The notes: generated from the letters alone by a model not told the origin. Numbered from the stretch's first letter, positions 15,001 through 24,966 are shown. The stretch: 64,000 nt of DNA from Hydractinia symbiolongicarpus (GCF_029227915.1 NC_079886.1:23722501-23786500); one strand, 5' to 3'. Numbers and translations are program-made.

Positions 15001-18000
15001 TGATTTGGTTCTCATAGCAGGGTCGATGGAAGAATTAGTTGAAAAGTTTGAGAAGTGGAAGAAAGGACTAGAAGAGAAAGGGCTAAGGGTGAACACAGCA
15101 AAGTCTAAAGTCATGATTAGTAGCATTGCAGCCAAGTGTGACCTTGTAGTTGGAAAGTGGCTTTGTGGGGTTTGCAGGAAAGGGGTTGGTATTAACTCAA
15201 TTTTTTGGCAGACTTGCAAGCATTGGGTATATAAGAAGTGCAGTAGTATTGGTGAAAGGTTAAGAGCTGACATTCAGTTTGTAGGCAAGCGTTGCAAAGG
15301 TTAGATTATGGAGAATGAAGTACTTCCAGCTTTAATGATGTACAACAGTGGCTCGTTAGAGATAGTTGAGAGCTTCTGTTACTTAATTGATATGTTGGGC
15401 AGTGAAGGGGTGTTGGAAGAAGTGTTACTTGCAGGATAGTTCCGCTTGGAAAAAGTTCAGAGAGTTACTTCCTTTGTTGACTAGCAGAGTCTTGTCAATT
15501 AAGGTAAAAGGTAGGTTGTATGAGGCCTGTGTAAGAAGTGTTATGTTGTACGGTAGTGAGACATGGGCAGTGAAGCAGGGAGATCTTGACAGTTTAGAAA
15601 ATAATGATATGAGAATGGTTAGGTGGATGTGTAACGCCAGTCTGAAAGACAGAAAGAGTTCAGATGAGCTAAGAAGCAGGCTAAGTATCCGTAGAATTAA
15701 AGATGTTATCCAGATAAGAAGATTGAATTGGCTGGGGCACTTGGAAAGAATGGAGGAGGATAATTGGGTAAGAAATTGTAGAGACTTGATAGTTCCTGGG
15801 GCAAAGCTCAGAGGCAGAGCGAGAAAGACTTGGCAGGAGGTTATAAGGACAGACTTGATAGAGAGGAAGTTGAGTTTAGATCTAACACAGTCTAGATCAG
15901 ATTGGAAGAGGGTCATTAATATACCCCGTCCAACCTATGCTAGCATGGAAAACGAGCGTTAAGCCGAGAATGATGATGATGATGATGATAACAAGAATTT
16001 GGAAATTGTCTAATTTTGAAAAAACAAAATAAGTTTATGAAAGGATGTAGCCACTATCCAATAAAAGATAAGCAGGATCAATTAACCTCATAGCCTTAAG
16101 TTCCGAGTAGTTACCCAAATACCAAAAATCCTGTGTGAATACAATTGATAATATATCTGATTTCCCTTAGAATTTGACAAGCACTGCAAAATTTTCTTAT
16201 CAAAAATAGATCTTAAATTCTCTTCATAGAAAAGCCCCTCAAACATAAAGACATATAAGCCCAAAACCCATTATATGCATAGTCTGCAGCAACACCTAAG
16301 AAAGAAAGTTATATACCTTTATTGACACCATATCCAACCATAGAATAGGACTTGCCAGATCCAGTTTGTCCATATGCAAATAAGGAACAGTTATAGCCCT
16401 TCCAAGCATTCGTAAGAACACCTTCCCCAAGGTCTGTAAACACAACTTTCTACAAACAAAATAAAGACTTGCATGAAAGCCAAATCAAAGAATTTCAGAA
16501 ATCACTAAAACCTATTTTAAAAACAGGAGATCCTAACAAGACTACGCCCATCGAAGAGGGTTAATAAAAACCAGAAAATTGAAAAAATCTATCTTTGTAA
16601 CCACCAAGTTTTAAAAAAGGCTATTACATTATATTCCAGTGTTAAATTAACTTGAAGTAAGTCTATAAAACTTTGTATCAGTTTAAATATAGCCACAATA
16701 AGATATAATTTTAAGTTAAAATCTGTTTTCCCAGTCCTATTTAACACTTGTTTTTCTAACTTTTTTGTTCTTTAAGCTTCTAAGATAATGTTACATACCT
16801 GATCTGCATACTTAGCATCAACAGGAGCTAGGTATCCATCTGGTTGCTCGTTAAACCCATCGTGTGACCAATAACTGTAATCAAAAGCAAACTTTCGTGG
16901 TTCTCCTTTCGAATCTGAAGGGTCTCTGATGTATGTAGAATTGCCCTGCATTTTAATGATGAGTGTAGCATTGCGCTCTTTCTCTCGAGAATTGTGTGGA
17001 CTTGAGTTAAGGTGTATAAGTATTGGAGTGATAAAAGAACTAGGATTTTTTTTTAGATTTTTTGCATTCCAGTTTAACAACATTCTAACTTCGAGTATTA
17101 GCATATAAAATTGTATAATCTATTTGGTTATGTTTAAAATTCATCACAAGTATACCCGGTCTATATACAAAACTGTACCCATGAAAAAGAATTCAAGATT
17201 ATTTTAACTATATATTTAATCTAAAGCTTGTTGATTGTGTCATTGATTAGAAAATGAGAACATGTGTATGTTCAACTTTGACGTTCGAGAAAACAGATCT
17301 TTTTCATTTCCAGGGACAAATAACGCAAGTATTTTTTAGTTTATTTTCTTAAAAATAATCATAAATTGATCCTGGACATCTACATATTACTTACATTTGT
17401 TAACTATTTTTATATAACTATTTTTTCATTATTATTTTGTACCAGAAATTCTAAATTCTATTGCAAATAGTAAAATAAATGATTTATAATAAAAAGTGAG
17501 TTTGTATAGATAGACAAACAGAAAAAATAAAAAGCCACCAGAAGGGAAAAGAATTACATTGTGTCCTTGTAAAAAAGGAAAAGATTACTAAAGCAAATGT
17601 ACTCTTGTTTACAAATTAATATTTATTGTATACATACCAATGTTACTATGAAAAATAAATTAATTCAAGATTCAATTTTTAAAAAAGTAAATTTTACTGG
17701 CAGCTTTGCTTCTCTTATTTTTTAAACAGGTCCAATGGTCATTCACATACAAACAGATTTACAGATTGGGTTTTAACTTAGAACAGAGAGCTGAAAAATG
17801 TTCCTTTATGATAAATATTTATATAAATGTTCTTACCACAAAAATCTTAAAAACTATTTGGTCAAACTTCACCCATAATTTGAACATTATTATTTGCAAT
17901 TCACATTTGCATTTCCCTTCCCACCTTATAGCAAAAAATTAAAAAATCTTAAAATTACATTATATATGTACGTATTCTTCTTATATTCTGCTGGCTTAAC

Positions 18001-18916
18001 TTTGGCATTTTTAAATATACATAAAAAAAAATGATTTTGAGAAGCCGACAAATTCAGGTTATCTGTAAAATTACGGATATAACGTGAAGTTGTCAGCTTT
18101 TCAAAATCAGGTTTTGATCTAAATCTCAGTCTCAACCCACAGCAACCCAGTTGCTTATATGAAAATGAAAATACAGTGAAGGTGAAATGTCCGAATGGTA
18201 TGATTATTTTTCCAATACATGAAAACATAATATTTTTTGATGTAAAAATACAAAAAAATATTTTCGAAATTTGCATACACGTTACCTTTATTGTAAAGAG
18301 CTTGAGACGCTGACCAAGATAATATATAGCTAGCTATATAGAATCATGTGCTTTTGATGAATGGTTACAGAGATATTGTAGTTTAAAGCGATCCATCATT
18401 TCAGAATGGATTGGTTAATGACTGCGACACAACTTTTTTACTATTATTATATAGATAAAAGGAATATTAATGCTAGCTAACATGCTTAGCTAGCTAGCAT
18501 AAACCTGTTCTGTGAAATATAAAATGCAGCAAACTTGTACAACTTCTAATTGAAATTGTAATGATGTATGCATTTGAAATTGTTGTAAAAGCCTACTAAC
18601 AGTATAAATTTCAGAGAGCATACAATGATTTCAAATAATAATAGCCGGAAATATAACCAGCTAGCTAGCTACAGCAATCACTGATGCAAGGCAGAAATAT
18701 TTTTTAAATCTCTTAGATATGCCAAAGAGGTGGGATAAACAGAGAAGTAGGCACAATACAATTACTAAAAATTAATAACCACCCGTTAGCTACAACTATA
18801 GCTAGCTAGCTATTTAGCTAGCTATTGATATATACCTTATAAACAGTGCAAAAACATAAAAAAGAAAAGGATATGAAAGGGCGAACTCTTACAGCAACTT
18901 TCACATTTTCAGCCAT
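1..18916 (-). CDS. KIF28: Kinesin-3 family motor, KIF28/KLP-6-like (C-terminus outside window)
   Basis: Microtubule motor. I join 27 in-phase exons: 18916-18875, 16993-16799, 16449-16317, 11184-11099, 10925-10890, 10782-10701, 10250-10139, 10053-9943, 9845-9751, 9609-9571, 9093-9023, 8953-8893, 8418-8206, 7995-7961, 7815-7735, 7590-7476, 6909-6846, 6538-6404, 5956-5748, 4531-4446, 4018-3956, 3535-3398, 2878-2795, 2205-2068, 1965-1897, 834-706 and 190-1. They give 937 residues before the window edge, close to the roughly 930 aa I recall for KLP-6. Visible motifs are [14 protein letters not shown] at the start, P-loop GQTGSGKS (about 106-113), switch I NATSSRAH (225-232), switch II DLAGSE (262-267), a charged neck, an FHA-like segment around 500-575 (RIGNRKA, DIQLNG), and a C-terminal region with [11 protein letters not shown] and [10 protein letters not shown]. 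Those C-terminal signatures favour KIF28 over KIF1. All motor residues I checked are intact. Cargo and cell type are unknown. No frameshift was seen. Confidence 0.93.
342..469. repeat. 19-bp tandem repeat, about 6.7 copies
   Basis: Units of 19 bp (consensus AAATACTGTAAGTCGTCGA) begin at 342, 361, 380, 399, 418, 437 and 456, with a few substitutions between units. It lies in KIF28 intron 26 (191-705). Units are directly adjacent without unique spacers, so this is a minisatellite and not a CRISPR array. Confidence 0.9.
2403..2733 (-). mobile_element. tRNA-derived SINE copy, with A and B boxes
   Basis: On the minus strand the element starts near 2733 with GGCGCTGTAGCTTAGTGATT, which resembles a tRNA A box. 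About 40 nt on comes AGCTCGGTTCC (2677-2667), which resembles a B box. The rest (about 2660-2403) aligns closely by eye with a second copy at 55255-55585. It sits in KIF28 intron 23 in the same orientation as the host gene. A dispersed SINE is inferred from the shared body plus internal pol III boxes. The 2406-2735 plus-strand reading frame is incidental. Confidence 0.75.
8645..8785 (+). repeat. Dispersed repeat family A, copy 1
   Basis: This stretch (TGACAGAAAATGTCAAAATT onward, through the motif AAATCTGAAA and the end GACTTGTTAACCA) recurs at 42645-42785 with small indels, same orientation. It lies in KIF28 intron 12. No coding capacity and no clear terminal repeats were seen. It is probably a non-autonomous element of unknown class. 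Confidence 0.7.
10380..10590 (-). repeat. Dispersed repeat family B, copy 1
   Basis: Read on the minus strand, this sequence starts with AGAACATGTTAAGAACATTT and later contains AAATATGAAAAACTTGAGAA and CAAGTTGAGTG. It matches 40073-40258 on the plus strand, with indels. It lies in KIF28 intron 6. It is rich in the word GAACATTT and has no coding capacity. The class is unknown. Confidence 0.65.
11560..12178 (-). mobile_element. 5'-truncated LINE fragment, inverted relative to the adjacent LINE
   Basis: The minus strand encodes a 162-aa segment (12073-11585) with [23 protein letters not shown] and RLNWLGHL, the typical C-terminal region after the reverse transcriptase of RTE-like LINEs. It is nearly the reverse complement of the 3' end of the adjoining plus-strand LINE (15425-15966), and both copies end in a GAT-rich tail. 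Only about 600 bp of the 3' end is present, so it is a dead 5'-truncated copy. It lies in KIF28 intron 3. Confidence 0.88.
12185..15992 (+). mobile_element. Degenerate RTE-like LINE (endonuclease + reverse transcriptase)
   Basis: Element order on the plus strand: a leader with GGCGCTAGGAAGGGCATCCA (about 12269); an AP-endonuclease-like segment 12466-13015 ([17 protein letters not shown]); a non-coding gap with a microsatellite (13020-13780); a linker 13789-14389; reverse transcriptase pieces 14487-14690 (FGFVPGRGT) and 14813-15304 (VHQGSVLSP, catalytic YADD in [12 protein letters not shown]); a Cys/His segment CGVCRKGVG...CKHWVYKKC; and a C-terminal module 15387-15962 ([10 protein letters not shown]). 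Stops and frameshifts separate the pieces, so it is inactive. It ends in a (GAT)n tail at about 15966-15990. The family is RTE/craniofacial-development-protein-2-like by resemblance; the exact clade is uncertain. It lies in KIF28 intron 3, antisense to the host gene. Confidence 0.88.
13298..13392. repeat. (TATTA)n pentanucleotide microsatellite
   Basis: About 19 perfect copies of a 5-bp unit lie inside the non-coding gap of the LINE, between its endonuclease and reverse transcriptase segments. The run creates spurious reading frames of repeated ILYY. Confidence 0.95.
16994..18874 (-). other. U12-type (minor spliceosome) AT-AC intron, KIF28 intron 1
   Basis: Reading the minus strand, exon 1 ends in CGCCCTTTC and the intron begins ATATCCTTTT, an exact match to the U12 5' splice-site consensus. 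It ends ACCTTAACTCAAGTCCACAC before exon 2 AATTCTCGAG. CCTTAAC is a consensus U12 branch site, and the branch A lies 13 nt from the splice site. The join is phase 0 and gives VRVRPF then NSREKER, the expected kinesin N-terminus. No GT-AG pair nearby produces this continuous protein. Length is 1881 nt. Confidence 0.93.
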
Positions 18917-19494
18917 TATTTTTTAGTATTAAAAGAAATGAAAGAGGTTTAAGCAATGTCAAGAGCTTCCCCTTATCATGTTTCTAATAAAAACAGTTTA
19001 TCACGACGAGATTTAGGAATGTTTTGAAATTGTTTTGAAAATGTCAGGTTCTTTACGCTTCGCATTGAGCCGTGCTACAAACAATAAAATTTTCACCTTA
19101 AACCGTGGAAAATGTTTACAGATTCGTCTTAGCAACGATAAGGCTGACTTCCATTTAACATAATTGTCCGCTTCATTACAAAATATATTTTATGTTCCAA
19201 AAATTTTCTTTATCAAAATATAAAACTTAGCATTTAAAATAATACATAAAATTATTTTGTTAAGTTTTTTTTGGCTGTTTGTAAAGAAAAAAGTTGTTAA
19301 ACATTTTCCTAAAAAAAATTATGTGTATACAGGGTCTTATTTTCTGTTTTGTTTATTTGTTCGAAATAATCAAGGCATGCGGGAAAATTAAAGTGCCGCA
19401 CGTGGATTTCAAGAAGAAGGAAGTTAGCCCAACGAATAACGCGTGTCGGATCAGATCCGCCATAACCTGGAAAAAAACTGGCAGACTGATCATA
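18917..19494. promoter_or_regulatory. Head-to-head intergenic region, candidate bidirectional promoter
   Basis: This 578-bp gap separates the start codons of KIF28 (minus, 18916) and the ParB-like/zinc-finger gene (plus, 19495). It should hold both promoters and 5' leaders, because no other gene fits between them. I see no convincing TATA or initiator element that I can assign. Promoter function is inferred from gene orientation only. Confidence 0.45.
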
Positions 19495-21165
19495 ATGAGT
19501 TTTAGCTACGAAGTTATTCTGCGTCCAAAAGATATTAAATTTACTGCAGAAACGATTCCTAGTAAATTTGACAATGGCGTATTGTTATCAGACCTTGTCC
19601 AAAAGATCGTCAATGGGGATACTCTTGCAAAGGATATCCCAACCATTCAAGTAATTTGGTTCTGCGATAAATGGAAATGGTACGCACTAAACAACCGTCG
19701 TCTATGGGTGTTGCAAGAGCTAGAGAAACGTGAGAAGTTGAGTTATGTGTCTATGAACAGAGTAGAACTATCTGATCTGGAGTATGAATATCCAAAAGAA
19801 CTTTTTGATACAGTTAATCTTTATGAGCCTGAATGGAATATAAGATCTAGCAATAATAACTTTAAAGTTGGTTGCAACCGTACCTTAAATAATGTGCCTA
19901 ATCTTACTCAAACTAAGAAGGTAATAAAAAACAGTAGTAAAGTTGCTGCATTTGCTGCGAAAACTGAAAAACATAATACTCTCTTAGAACAAAATGGGAC
20001 AGAGATGGATATTGATAAAGAACTTTCAGATTCATGTGAAATAATTAAAAGTATAAAGCAAGAAGTTTTGTCCGATTCTGATGATACATCACAAGGCCAG
20101 AAAAAAGAAACCAGTCACACTAAAAATAAAAACATGCGTTCAGTTGTAAGAAAAGTAGATAACAAAAACACTGATAATGTTTCAGAATATTCAACAGATT
20201 CTGTTTCATCAATTACACGGAAACAAAGAGTACTCGACTCTTCGTCTGGACTGTTTGGTTATGGCTATTATCACATTTACAAAAGTGAATATCTTGATAA
20301 GATTCGTGTTGCCAAAAATAAGGTGATTAAACGGTACAAGCCATTCAATGTTAACAGAGGTCCATATCAGTCTTTAAGATCTAGCAGGTGTTCTTCTTTT
20401 ACAAGCCTTGTAATTGGCAAAAATGGTAACACAAGAAAAGATTTAATAAGTAATTCTGGAGATTCAAATGCTCTCCAAATATCTGAATATCCATTTCCAA
20501 ATGGAAGAAGACATTCTATTTCAGGTTATCCTAATGATAGGGGACTGAAATCTTCCATGGGAAAACAATTATCAATAATAAATGACAACAGGCCACCTTC
20601 TTCTCGAAAACAGTCCTCTCGTTATAACAAAGGCTCATGTTATTTAACGCAAGATAGGTCGTTCTACTCAAGAAATCATTCAGCATCATGTATACGTTTA
20701 TATTCTGATAATGTTGATTATAATGATCATGATAATGTACAGGGATGGGAAAGTAATTTTGATTCACATTTTGGATGGGAACTAGAACGTTCGTCTTCAT
20801 CAAATGATTACAGGCCTTTTAAACATAGTAGAGCAATGTCATGCGAATCATTGTCTCTTTGCAGTTATTCCAACATGGAAGTTTCAACAAGAAGCTCTGG
20901 GGTTAAGCTCTCAGTTTTGTATGAACTTTGGCAAAAACGCAGGGCAGAGTTTTTAAAAAATCAGTTCGGAAGACGTGCAATTTCAAATGCATTCACTGAA
21001 CCATATATGTGTGGTTTATGTTTTAAATCTTTCAACCATATTGTTGATTTACAGCAGCACAGTGAGGCTTTAATGCATTTTGCATGCATCACATGTGGTA
21101 AATTTTTCTCAAGCTATGCTTCCCTTGGACAGCACTGTCGTTATTTTAATCACAAGAAAGACTAA
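19495..21165 (+). CDS. ParB/sulfiredoxin-like domain protein with C-terminal C2H2 zinc fingers
   Basis: Single exon. The frame is open from 19294, but I choose the ATG at 19495 (MSFSYEV), giving 556 aa, because similarity to the N-terminal domain starts there and the upstream part looks like a leader. Residues 1-90 (LRPKDIKFTAETI, DIPTIQVIWF, WYALNNRRLWVLQ) resemble a ParB/Srx-like fold found in scattered eukaryotic proteins, where the NNRRLW motif is conserved. This domain call is from memory and uncertain. The middle (about 110-490) is low-complexity and rich in Ser, Asn and Arg. The C-terminus has one atypical finger (YMCGLCFKSF) and one classical C2H2 finger (CITCGKFF...HCRYFNH). Nucleic-acid binding is inferred; the cellular role is unknown. 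A candidate polyadenylation hexamer AATAAA lies at 21512. Confidence 0.82.
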   Translation: MSFSYEVILRPKDIKFTAETIPSKFDNGVLLSDLVQKIVNGDTLAKDIPTIQVIWFCDKWKWYALNNRRLWVLQELEKREKLSYVSMNRVELSDLEYEYPKELFDTVNLYEPEWNIRSSNNNFKVGCNRTLNNVPNLTQTKKVIKNSSKVAAFAAKTEKHNTLLEQNGTEMDIDKELSDSCEIIKSIKQEVLSDSDDTSQGQKKETSHTKNKNMRSVVRKVDNKNTDNVSEYSTDSVSSITRKQRVLDSSSGLFGYGYYHIYKSEYLDKIRVAKNKVIKRYKPFNVNRGPYQSLRSSRCSSFTSLVIGKNGNTRKDLISNSGDSNALQISEYPFPNGRRHSISGYPNDRGLKSSMGKQLSIINDNRPPSSRKQSSRYNKGSCYLTQDRSFYSRNHSASCIRLYSDNVDYNDHDNVQGWESNFDSHFGWELERSSSSNDYRPFKHSRAMSCESLSLCSYSNMEVSTRSSGVKLSVLYELWQKRRAEFLKNQFGRRAISNAFTEPYMCGLCFKSFNHIVDLQQHSEALMHFACITCGKFFSSYASLGQHCRYFNHKKD

Positions 21166-21511
21166 ATGAACAATTTATTTTACTGTTCTGTTTCTTGATA
21201 TTTTGAGTTTGTATTTTTGAGAAGTTTTATACATATTAGAAAAAAAGCAAGAGGAACTATGTTCATGTTTTGTGTATAGTGACATATTTTTTTAAATAAG
21301 TAAACACTTACGTAGTTGTATTTTTTTATGAAACTATTTTTAAGGTGTCAGAAATTTTTGATCTAATTTTTTGTTTTGTTTTTTATTTTTTATTGCATTT
21401 AAAGCCCGTAAAGGATTTATTTGAAACGTTTGTATTTTGTTGTTCCAAAAGAAATTCTTTTTGTCTTCTGTTAATGCTGTTTTTTTCTGCTGTCCATTCC
21501 TCGTACCTCAA

Positions 21512-21517
21512 AATAAA
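21512..21517 (+). terminator. Candidate poly(A) signal AATAAA
   Basis: An AATAAA hexamer lies about 350 nt after the stop codon of the zinc-finger gene, in T-rich 3' sequence. Many such hexamers occur by chance in this AT-rich DNA, so it is only a candidate. Confidence 0.35.
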
Positions 21518-21872
21518 ATTTTAAAATTGTAGTGTTTAGTAGGAGAGGCCATGGAGGTATAGAGTGACACATTCGAAACTTAATTAGCGAAATTCTCATA
21601 ATTTATGACGCAAAAAAAAAATGGAAAAAGAAATGAATAAATTTCGTAAGGAATAATTTTCGTAAATTTTACCTATACTCGCCAAAATTAATTCCTGCAA
21701 AGTCAATTTGCGAAATTACTAGAAATGACTTATTCGCTAAAATTAACCTTTGCAAAATGTGTTTTTTTTTACCTTGCGAAAATAGGTCTGTGAAAATTAA
21801 TCAACTTTAGGTATTTTCTTTCAGCCTCGATATTTTACGTGTTTGCTTGCTTATGATGCTTCAAACAAACTA

Positions 21873-22480
21873 CAGTAGACTCCCGGTTATTCGAACCTGC
21901 ACTTATTCGAATAATTCGGTTATTCGAAGTGAGATGGCGTTCCCCTTGGATCTGCTTACCCAACTCAGGCAAAACACTCTCGGTTATTCGAACTTCAGTT
22001 ATTTGAATAATTCGGTTATTCGAAGTGATTTTTATTCCCCTTGGGGCCAATTATAGGCTAAGTCACCCTCAGTTATTCGAATTTTTCTTATTGGGAGATC
22101 GTCGAGTGAGAACATTGATTTTCTGCGATTAAAACACTTTTTTTCTTCAAAAAATCAGGTTTCAATATTCATGGCTATTTACACTCTTCAAGCAATTTGT
22201 TGAACTCCTTGTATTTACTAGATACATTTTCTTTATAACTTTCATATTTTAAAACCTGTTAACAATTTGTTCAAATTTATTCTTTCTTCAAAAAGTAAAA
22301 ATTCTTTGTGTTTACACGCTCAACTGAACCACAATGCCTCAATTACTTAAGAAAAGTCCATCCCATTAAGGTTAAGTTGAAAATCTGGCGGGAAAACGAA
22401 TTTTTCAGTTATTCGAACTCCCGGTTATTCGAAGTAAATTCTTATCCCCCTTCAGGCTTCGAATAACCGGGAGTCTACTG
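21873..22480. mobile_element. Tc1/mariner superfamily MITE (pogo/Tigger-like ends), 608 bp
   Basis: The element starts CAGTAGACTCCCGGTTATTC and ends with the exact reverse complement, GAATAACCGGGAGTCTACTG. It is flanked on both sides by TA (21871-21872 and 22481-22482), the target duplication of this superfamily. The word GGTTATTCGAA recurs inside near both ends. No transposase is encoded, so it is non-autonomous. Confidence 0.93.
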
Positions 22481-22482
22481 TA

Positions 22483-24320
22483 TGTTTAAACACGTTTTTT
22501 ATGGAACTGGCATGACTTTTAGAACATAGCGTTTTAAAAACTTTTGCTTTCTCTATGACTATCCTCATGTTTGATCTTAATCTTTTGTATATTTACTTAC
22601 TTCAGGCTGTGATGTCGTTTAGCAGCCACTTCGTTTTTCAAGCCTCTTGTTGCTTGTCAAAAAGCGTTCAATAAGGCTTGAACGAAATCTCAATTCTCGT
22701 AACTTTTTCTTCAATCGGCCACCCGCGAGGTTACAATTGTAACTGTTACTATTATGTATGTTTTATGTCTATAGTATGTCTACTCTCTGATTTTAAAATA
22801 TTGGCAAGGATTAAATTCCAGGACTGTTTATATAAACGAATGTATAAAGAACGCAATTTAGTCGCGTCAAGATTTTGGTTTCTTTTTTGACGAAAATAGA
22901 CCTTTCCTGGCATTCCTAACTATGCCAAACTCAATTAAAGAGGACGATACTAAAAAAAACCCAGCTTAAAGTTACGGTCAAACCCTTCATATAGTCGAGC
23001 TTTCTAGAATAGTCTCGTTTTTTAATATAATTATTTTCTTCAAGTCTAAACAAAATCCAACCAGAATATTATATTGCTCGAAAAACTTAAATATTCTATC
23101 AGAATATCCTTATTCGAAGAGCGTAGAACCATGATGCTGTCATAATTATTATAATTTATGAAATTTGGGAAAGGTGGATTGACACAGGAAATAGTATCTC
23201 GAATTTGATGGCGACGTTCAATATTTCTAGTAAGTAAACTCAGTAATCCGATGTGTAAAATATATACGGAAAACTTTCTTGTCCGTTCCGTTCCAAACAA
23301 AGTAGAATCGAGTGTACGGAAACGACAGGTAGAAAATATTTTAGGCAATCAGATTATTTTATTTCTTGAGAATTGCGCAAGTTGTGTTTACATTGTGTAT
23401 TGAAATGTGCGTAATATTTTAAAATGGAAAATACTTATAATATTTTCTGTTCTGTTACTGTCCGTTCCGTTCGCGGAAAATTTTTTTATAGTGGAAAATA
23501 GACTGAACACCATGGAGGTATACCTACATCTCTAACAAAGTCGCGCGTGTTGTGTGATTTGATAGTAATAATTAGAATATTATCATGTGCGATTCCATGG
23601 TTAACTTCAAAATATAACAATGTGAACAAACTCAGTCCCTTATCCAGACACCATAAGTAATTGTTATTTTTTTATGATGCAGCCATAAACTGCATGTGTG
23701 ATTACTTCAACCAAACGCTCAATAGATTTGAAATATACTTATTTTAGACAAAATGGTTTGCAAAAACAATCACCGTATAGTACTGCTTGCAAAATCATCG
23801 ATCTTGTTAAAAAATAGATCGACATAATATAAAAGTATGCATAACTGTCAGGAAAGTCATGCTTAAATTTCTTGATAAAATAAATTATATATTTACAAAA
23901 CATAATAGACGTGCCACTACTCTACCTTTACCCATAAAGACCTAAAAAAAGCCTATTAATAAGATGAGACTTCAAGACTACCAATTAGTAAAAACACAGT
24001 ATAACATCGTCTATTATTTGCCGCCTTTTCACGACGACGTGTTACGGATGCCTTCATATAAATTACAGCCTTTTGTGTGTAAAAAAAGTGGCTTGTAAAA
24101 TCGCACAAAAACCACAAAGGAAGTTTTAAGAGCAAAGAAAAAATAGAAGGGCTACTCTACCATAGGTTTAGATTAACAACATAACTCAAACTTCTAAGAC
24201 AGCCTTTTCACAGAAAACTTAAAAGTTATCACATTAACATATTTTTGAAGTCCTGGTCATTTGTGTCTGTCCATAACGTGGCTATTTAACTTTGTGACAG
24301 GCGAAAAAACAATAAAAATA
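22483..24320. other. Intergenic, no gene recognised
   Basis: AT-rich sequence with only short, unconvincing reading frames on either strand. I found no splice-compatible run of coding sequence, RNA gene or named repeat. Confidence 0.5.
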
Positions 24321-24574
24321 ATCAGAAAAAAACATTCAGAAAAAAATCAGAAAAAAAATCCAAAAAAATAAATATGATAAAATGGATAAAGGTATTTCTG
24401 CAACATGCATTTAAAGAAGTTCTTGAACTGCCTCCGTCGCGGCCACGACTTTTAGTTTTTCTTTTGGTTAAGCTTTCTTTAAAAGATTTTGAAGATAAAA
24501 TTGTTATGCAAAGTCTTGTAATTTCATCAAACATGTTGTGAAGCAAGGTGGTAACTCTTCGTTTGCAGTTTGCA

Positions 24575-24870
24575 TTAGGTACACTGCTTATCTAGCTCAG
24601 AAACTTTTTTATTTCGATCTTCAATCGCATTCTGTTGATATGCGACGATTATTTGAAGTTCTCTAATTTTGCATTAAAGATTGAAACACAGCGATCCAAT
24701 CCATCTTTCTTTTCGCCTTTTTTCTCTCGCGTTCTTCAACGGCGTCTGCAGCCATCTTTACTAAAGGTTTCATCGCTTCTTGTATCATCTCTGGTATCGA
24801 ATTTGCTTTCCCCTGTAATTGATCAAATGTTGTATCACATCCTTTCCTCCAGATGTTGTCTCTTCGCTCT
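24575..24870 (-). pseudogene. Decayed coding remnant, charged and coiled-coil-like
   Basis: Two minus-strand segments read like protein but are in different frames. One (about 24870-24650) contains DNIWRKGCDTTFDQLQGK then EERERKKAKRK. The next (about 24650-24575) contains IRELQIIVAYQQNAIEDR with regular hydrophobic spacing before a stop. The frame break and the lack of a start suggest a degraded gene or transposon piece. I do not recognise the family, and an expressed exon pair cannot be excluded. Confidence 0.35.
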
Positions 24871-24966
24871 ACTGTCCACGTTTCTTCTATCTTTCGAGAG
24901 CTTTAGATAAAGACTCTCTCTCTCCTGTCCACGTTCCTTCTATCTTTCGAGAGATTTAGATAAGGA
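24867..24966. repeat. 53-bp tandem duplication
   Basis: CTGTCCACGTTTCTTCTATC at 24872 recurs at 24925 with one substitution. The matching flanks (CTTTCGAGAG, TTTAGATAA) follow in both copies. It is a simple two-copy duplication beside the decayed remnant. Confidence 0.85.

Noticed and set aside
18867-18892. GT donor GTAAGAGT inside KIF28 exon 1 as the end of the exon
   Set aside because: It would remove VRVRPF, which is essential to the kinesin start, and no later exon supplies it. The AT-AC junction restores the expected protein exactly.
19294-19494. N-terminal 67-residue extension of the zinc-finger protein
   Set aside because: Similarity to the ParB/Srx-like domain starts just after the internal ATG, and the extension is low-complexity and leader-like. 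A longer form is not excluded.
24635-24910. 91-aa plus-strand serine/leucine-rich frame
   Set aside because: It is the complement of a charged minus-strand segment that reads more like protein.
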